In this document: positions 54,701 to 57,700 of the stretch, in pieces | How the letters are laid out: each line of letters starts with the position of its first letter | How positions within the stretch are numbered: position 1 is the first letter of the stretch | Assembly (NCBI GenBank): GCA_963693305.1 | Contig: OY855905.1 | Coordinates: 48,958,944-49,022,943, forward strand | Source of the DNA: Meandrina meandrites | Lineage: Eukaryota > Cnidaria > Anthozoa > Scleractinia > Meandrinidae | Direction: 5' to 3' | Length of the DNA: 64,000 bases | Made by a program: the position numbers and the translations under genes | Notes under the pieces: model-generated | The model's input: the letters and a program-made list of their open reading frames with translations, nothing else | What the model was told of the DNA's origin: nothing | Database searches by the model: none

Positions 54701-57700
54701 ACGCACAAGATAGATAGTGTACATTAGGCTGAAGCTCAAAAGGTCAAAACCTATTGTGATAAACACGAGCAAAAATATTTGAAGACCGAATATAAACAAC
54801 AAAATGCAGCAAACAGTTTGGTTGTATAAAAGCATGTTTAATTAAGCTTCTCGCGTACATGCAAATAATAACAAGGCTTTTCAGGTTTGTCTTAGCTCAC
54901 AAACAACTGGCCGAGGTAATAGAGAAAGAAACTGTACATTTAGGACTTCAATTCACTCACCATTCGTCGCCGTCGGCGGTGAGGAGGTTCGATATTTTAC
55001 TCCCTTTCTCTGTCTCGCTGTTTTTCCCTGGAGGCTCAAAACGCCAGGGTTGAAATGCCATAGAAGGTTCTTAATTATCCCCTGACATATCCCCTCCTAT
55101 AGCTCTCTAAAAATCAGTGGAGTCGCTAGCAGAAGTTGAGCTCTCACTGCAAGAATTTGAGTAAGCCATGTTCGTGACTTGTTGCGGTTCCACACCTGTG
55201 ACGTATCACATCTCGTGACCATAATCGAAGCATCCATGGCGAAATGTCACGTAAAATACGAAGTTTTACGTTAAAATTAACCGGTAAAAAAGCTTCTGAA
55301 TTCAATTTTTTTGCTTCCTGTGTAATTTTGGAAACATTCGGAAGCTTTTACTGAAATATAGTTTTCTAGCCAAGAGTTGCCCTTTAACTTTTGAGATGTT
55401 TGTAAGATAAGTGATCAAGCAAGCTTTTTTTTAGCCCCCTAACGCAGCTGACTTAAAATGATTTTATCTCGGCGTACTGATAAACATTTCTCGATGATCA
55501 CCAATTCTACTGGCAAGAAGCATGCCATCGCCTCAGTCTTCAGTTGCAAGTGATGCCGAAGTACTTGCTACGGCAAACACAAAACGAAAAAACCTCGCGT
55601 TAAGTCTGCTGACAGGACTGAGAAAGAAACGCACGGACTTCTTGAAGCGTGGGCCCCCAAATTCAGTAAGCTGTGGGGAGTTTCACAAAGAAAAAAATAA
55701 AAATGTGGAACGATATCTATTCTTCGTATAAAGAAAGGTGTCCAGAAAGCCAGAGAATGCTACAGCAGGTGAAGAAACGGCAGCAGAATCTAGAGTACGA
55801 GTTCAAGCAGTTCAGGCAGCGATCTCGCTTGACAGGAGAAGATGGAATTCAGAAAATTAAAGAAGACTTCCCCTATTTCAACATCCTGAGTAAAGAAAGG
55901 CGAGAAAGTACGACTCCAGATTGGAATGCAGAGTTCTTTTATTGAAATGTGTGAAAAGAGTATGGAACAGGACAACGCAAGATTTGAACGATCAGCTGAA
56001 ATGTTCCGTGACGCCCAGAGCAGGCAAATGGAACAAACAAACGCTATAGTTGACATTTTTAAAGATTTAGCATCAAAATAATTGTCTTTATCTAATCGTT
56101 TATCTTCTGTTATTGAAACGATACATACAATTGTTGTGCAAAACTCACGTAGCAATCATAGTCTTTTTTAGGATGCTCGTTTTTTGTCCAACCTTTTTTA
56201 ACGCGATTCTCCAATGAACTTTCAACATGCCAAATGCTCGTTCCACTACATATCAAAGCAAACGCGCATGGAATGCACCTTGGAATGCACCTTCTCCCCA
56301 TCGCATATTCTCGTGTCGTCATGACGTTCGACACGAGACAAAAATGAAAGCATCTCGCTTCTTAACATAATGTTTGTTTTATTATAAATTCTCGTTTATA
56401 CTATTACAGGTGGAATTGAAATATTCACATGAAGTCATGATTCATGACAGAATTCTGAAACGCTGTAGTGACGAAAAGCAAAGCAACTGCTTCTCTAAGA
56501 ATGGGATTTTCCCTTTTTTTTTCTAAATCACCAATTGAACCAGGTCAGATTGTTTCGTTTATACAATTTCTGCGTAAGGAAATTCTTATTTTATTAAATA
56601 CTAAAATGTTTGTTTCATATATATCAGATAGGATTTGATTTCTACCGTCTCGAAAGGATATCATTGGTTTTGTAAAGTGCTTTTATAAAGCTCAAATTAT
56701 TGACGTCGCCCTCCTATACGAAGATACACATCTTAAACATTTTGTTGGCGACCCGACGGGACTCGTGCGAGTTTCCCGCGTCCACTGCCGTTACCGTCCT
56801 GGCCTTCCCGTCCTCGTATCTTAAGGTATTACCACATGATGCATATACAGACGTGGCCATCCCTATTGTGTCTAGGACGGGTCCAAGCCTTGATAAGGGC
56901 AGACTCGCTAGCTTAAAATTATATACGAGGGTTTAAATTATAACAAGATGGTATTATACTGCAGACTTTTTCGCAGACATTTGTGTTCTGGCTATGGAGC
57001 AGCGCTGAATTATGTTTTGCAATGTTATAGTTTGGGGAGTGTCAGTTAATTCTATGGAAAATCTTTCACCTAGGCATAAATAACGCAACTCTTCTAGACT
57101 CTCTAATGCTGATTGATATCTTGAAGTCTAGGTATGGCTTGAGAGTAAGTCCTCATCTATAGAGTGAAGTGACAAACTGTTCCTAAAACCCCGGTGATAA
57201 ACCTAAGTTTGGCAGAATGCTACGATTAAGTAACATTAGACAAATTAAGCATGACGTTATACGGCAAACGGCAAACACGAACTTGCTTTTCATTTTGTTC
57301 CTTTTTTACACAGTTCTAAAATAAATCCCTCAGAAAAAATAGGGAAAAAATCACAAATTCGCGACAAACACAGACCTACTCATTTCCGCGTACAAACGCC
57401 AAACAGCAGATGGCAGAAGTGGAATTCTTTCCGTTCGCGGGAAAAATAAACGTCACGCTTAATCTCTCTATTATAAGAGCAACAACGCAATTTATTACCT
57501 TGTGATAGCAGTGGCACCTCTTGAAGCAGAGGCGACAAGAGCTCCTTCAGTTGTGGCAAAAGGACAAACAATCTGTTCATCCTGCACATAATCGCCTTTG
57601 ATAAGCAGTGGGCCAGCAACGCCCAGCGGAATCTTAGCCAATCCAATTGGGTTTTCTATATTCCCTCTTAAATTTTCAGTGGAATATCCCTGGGAAGCAC

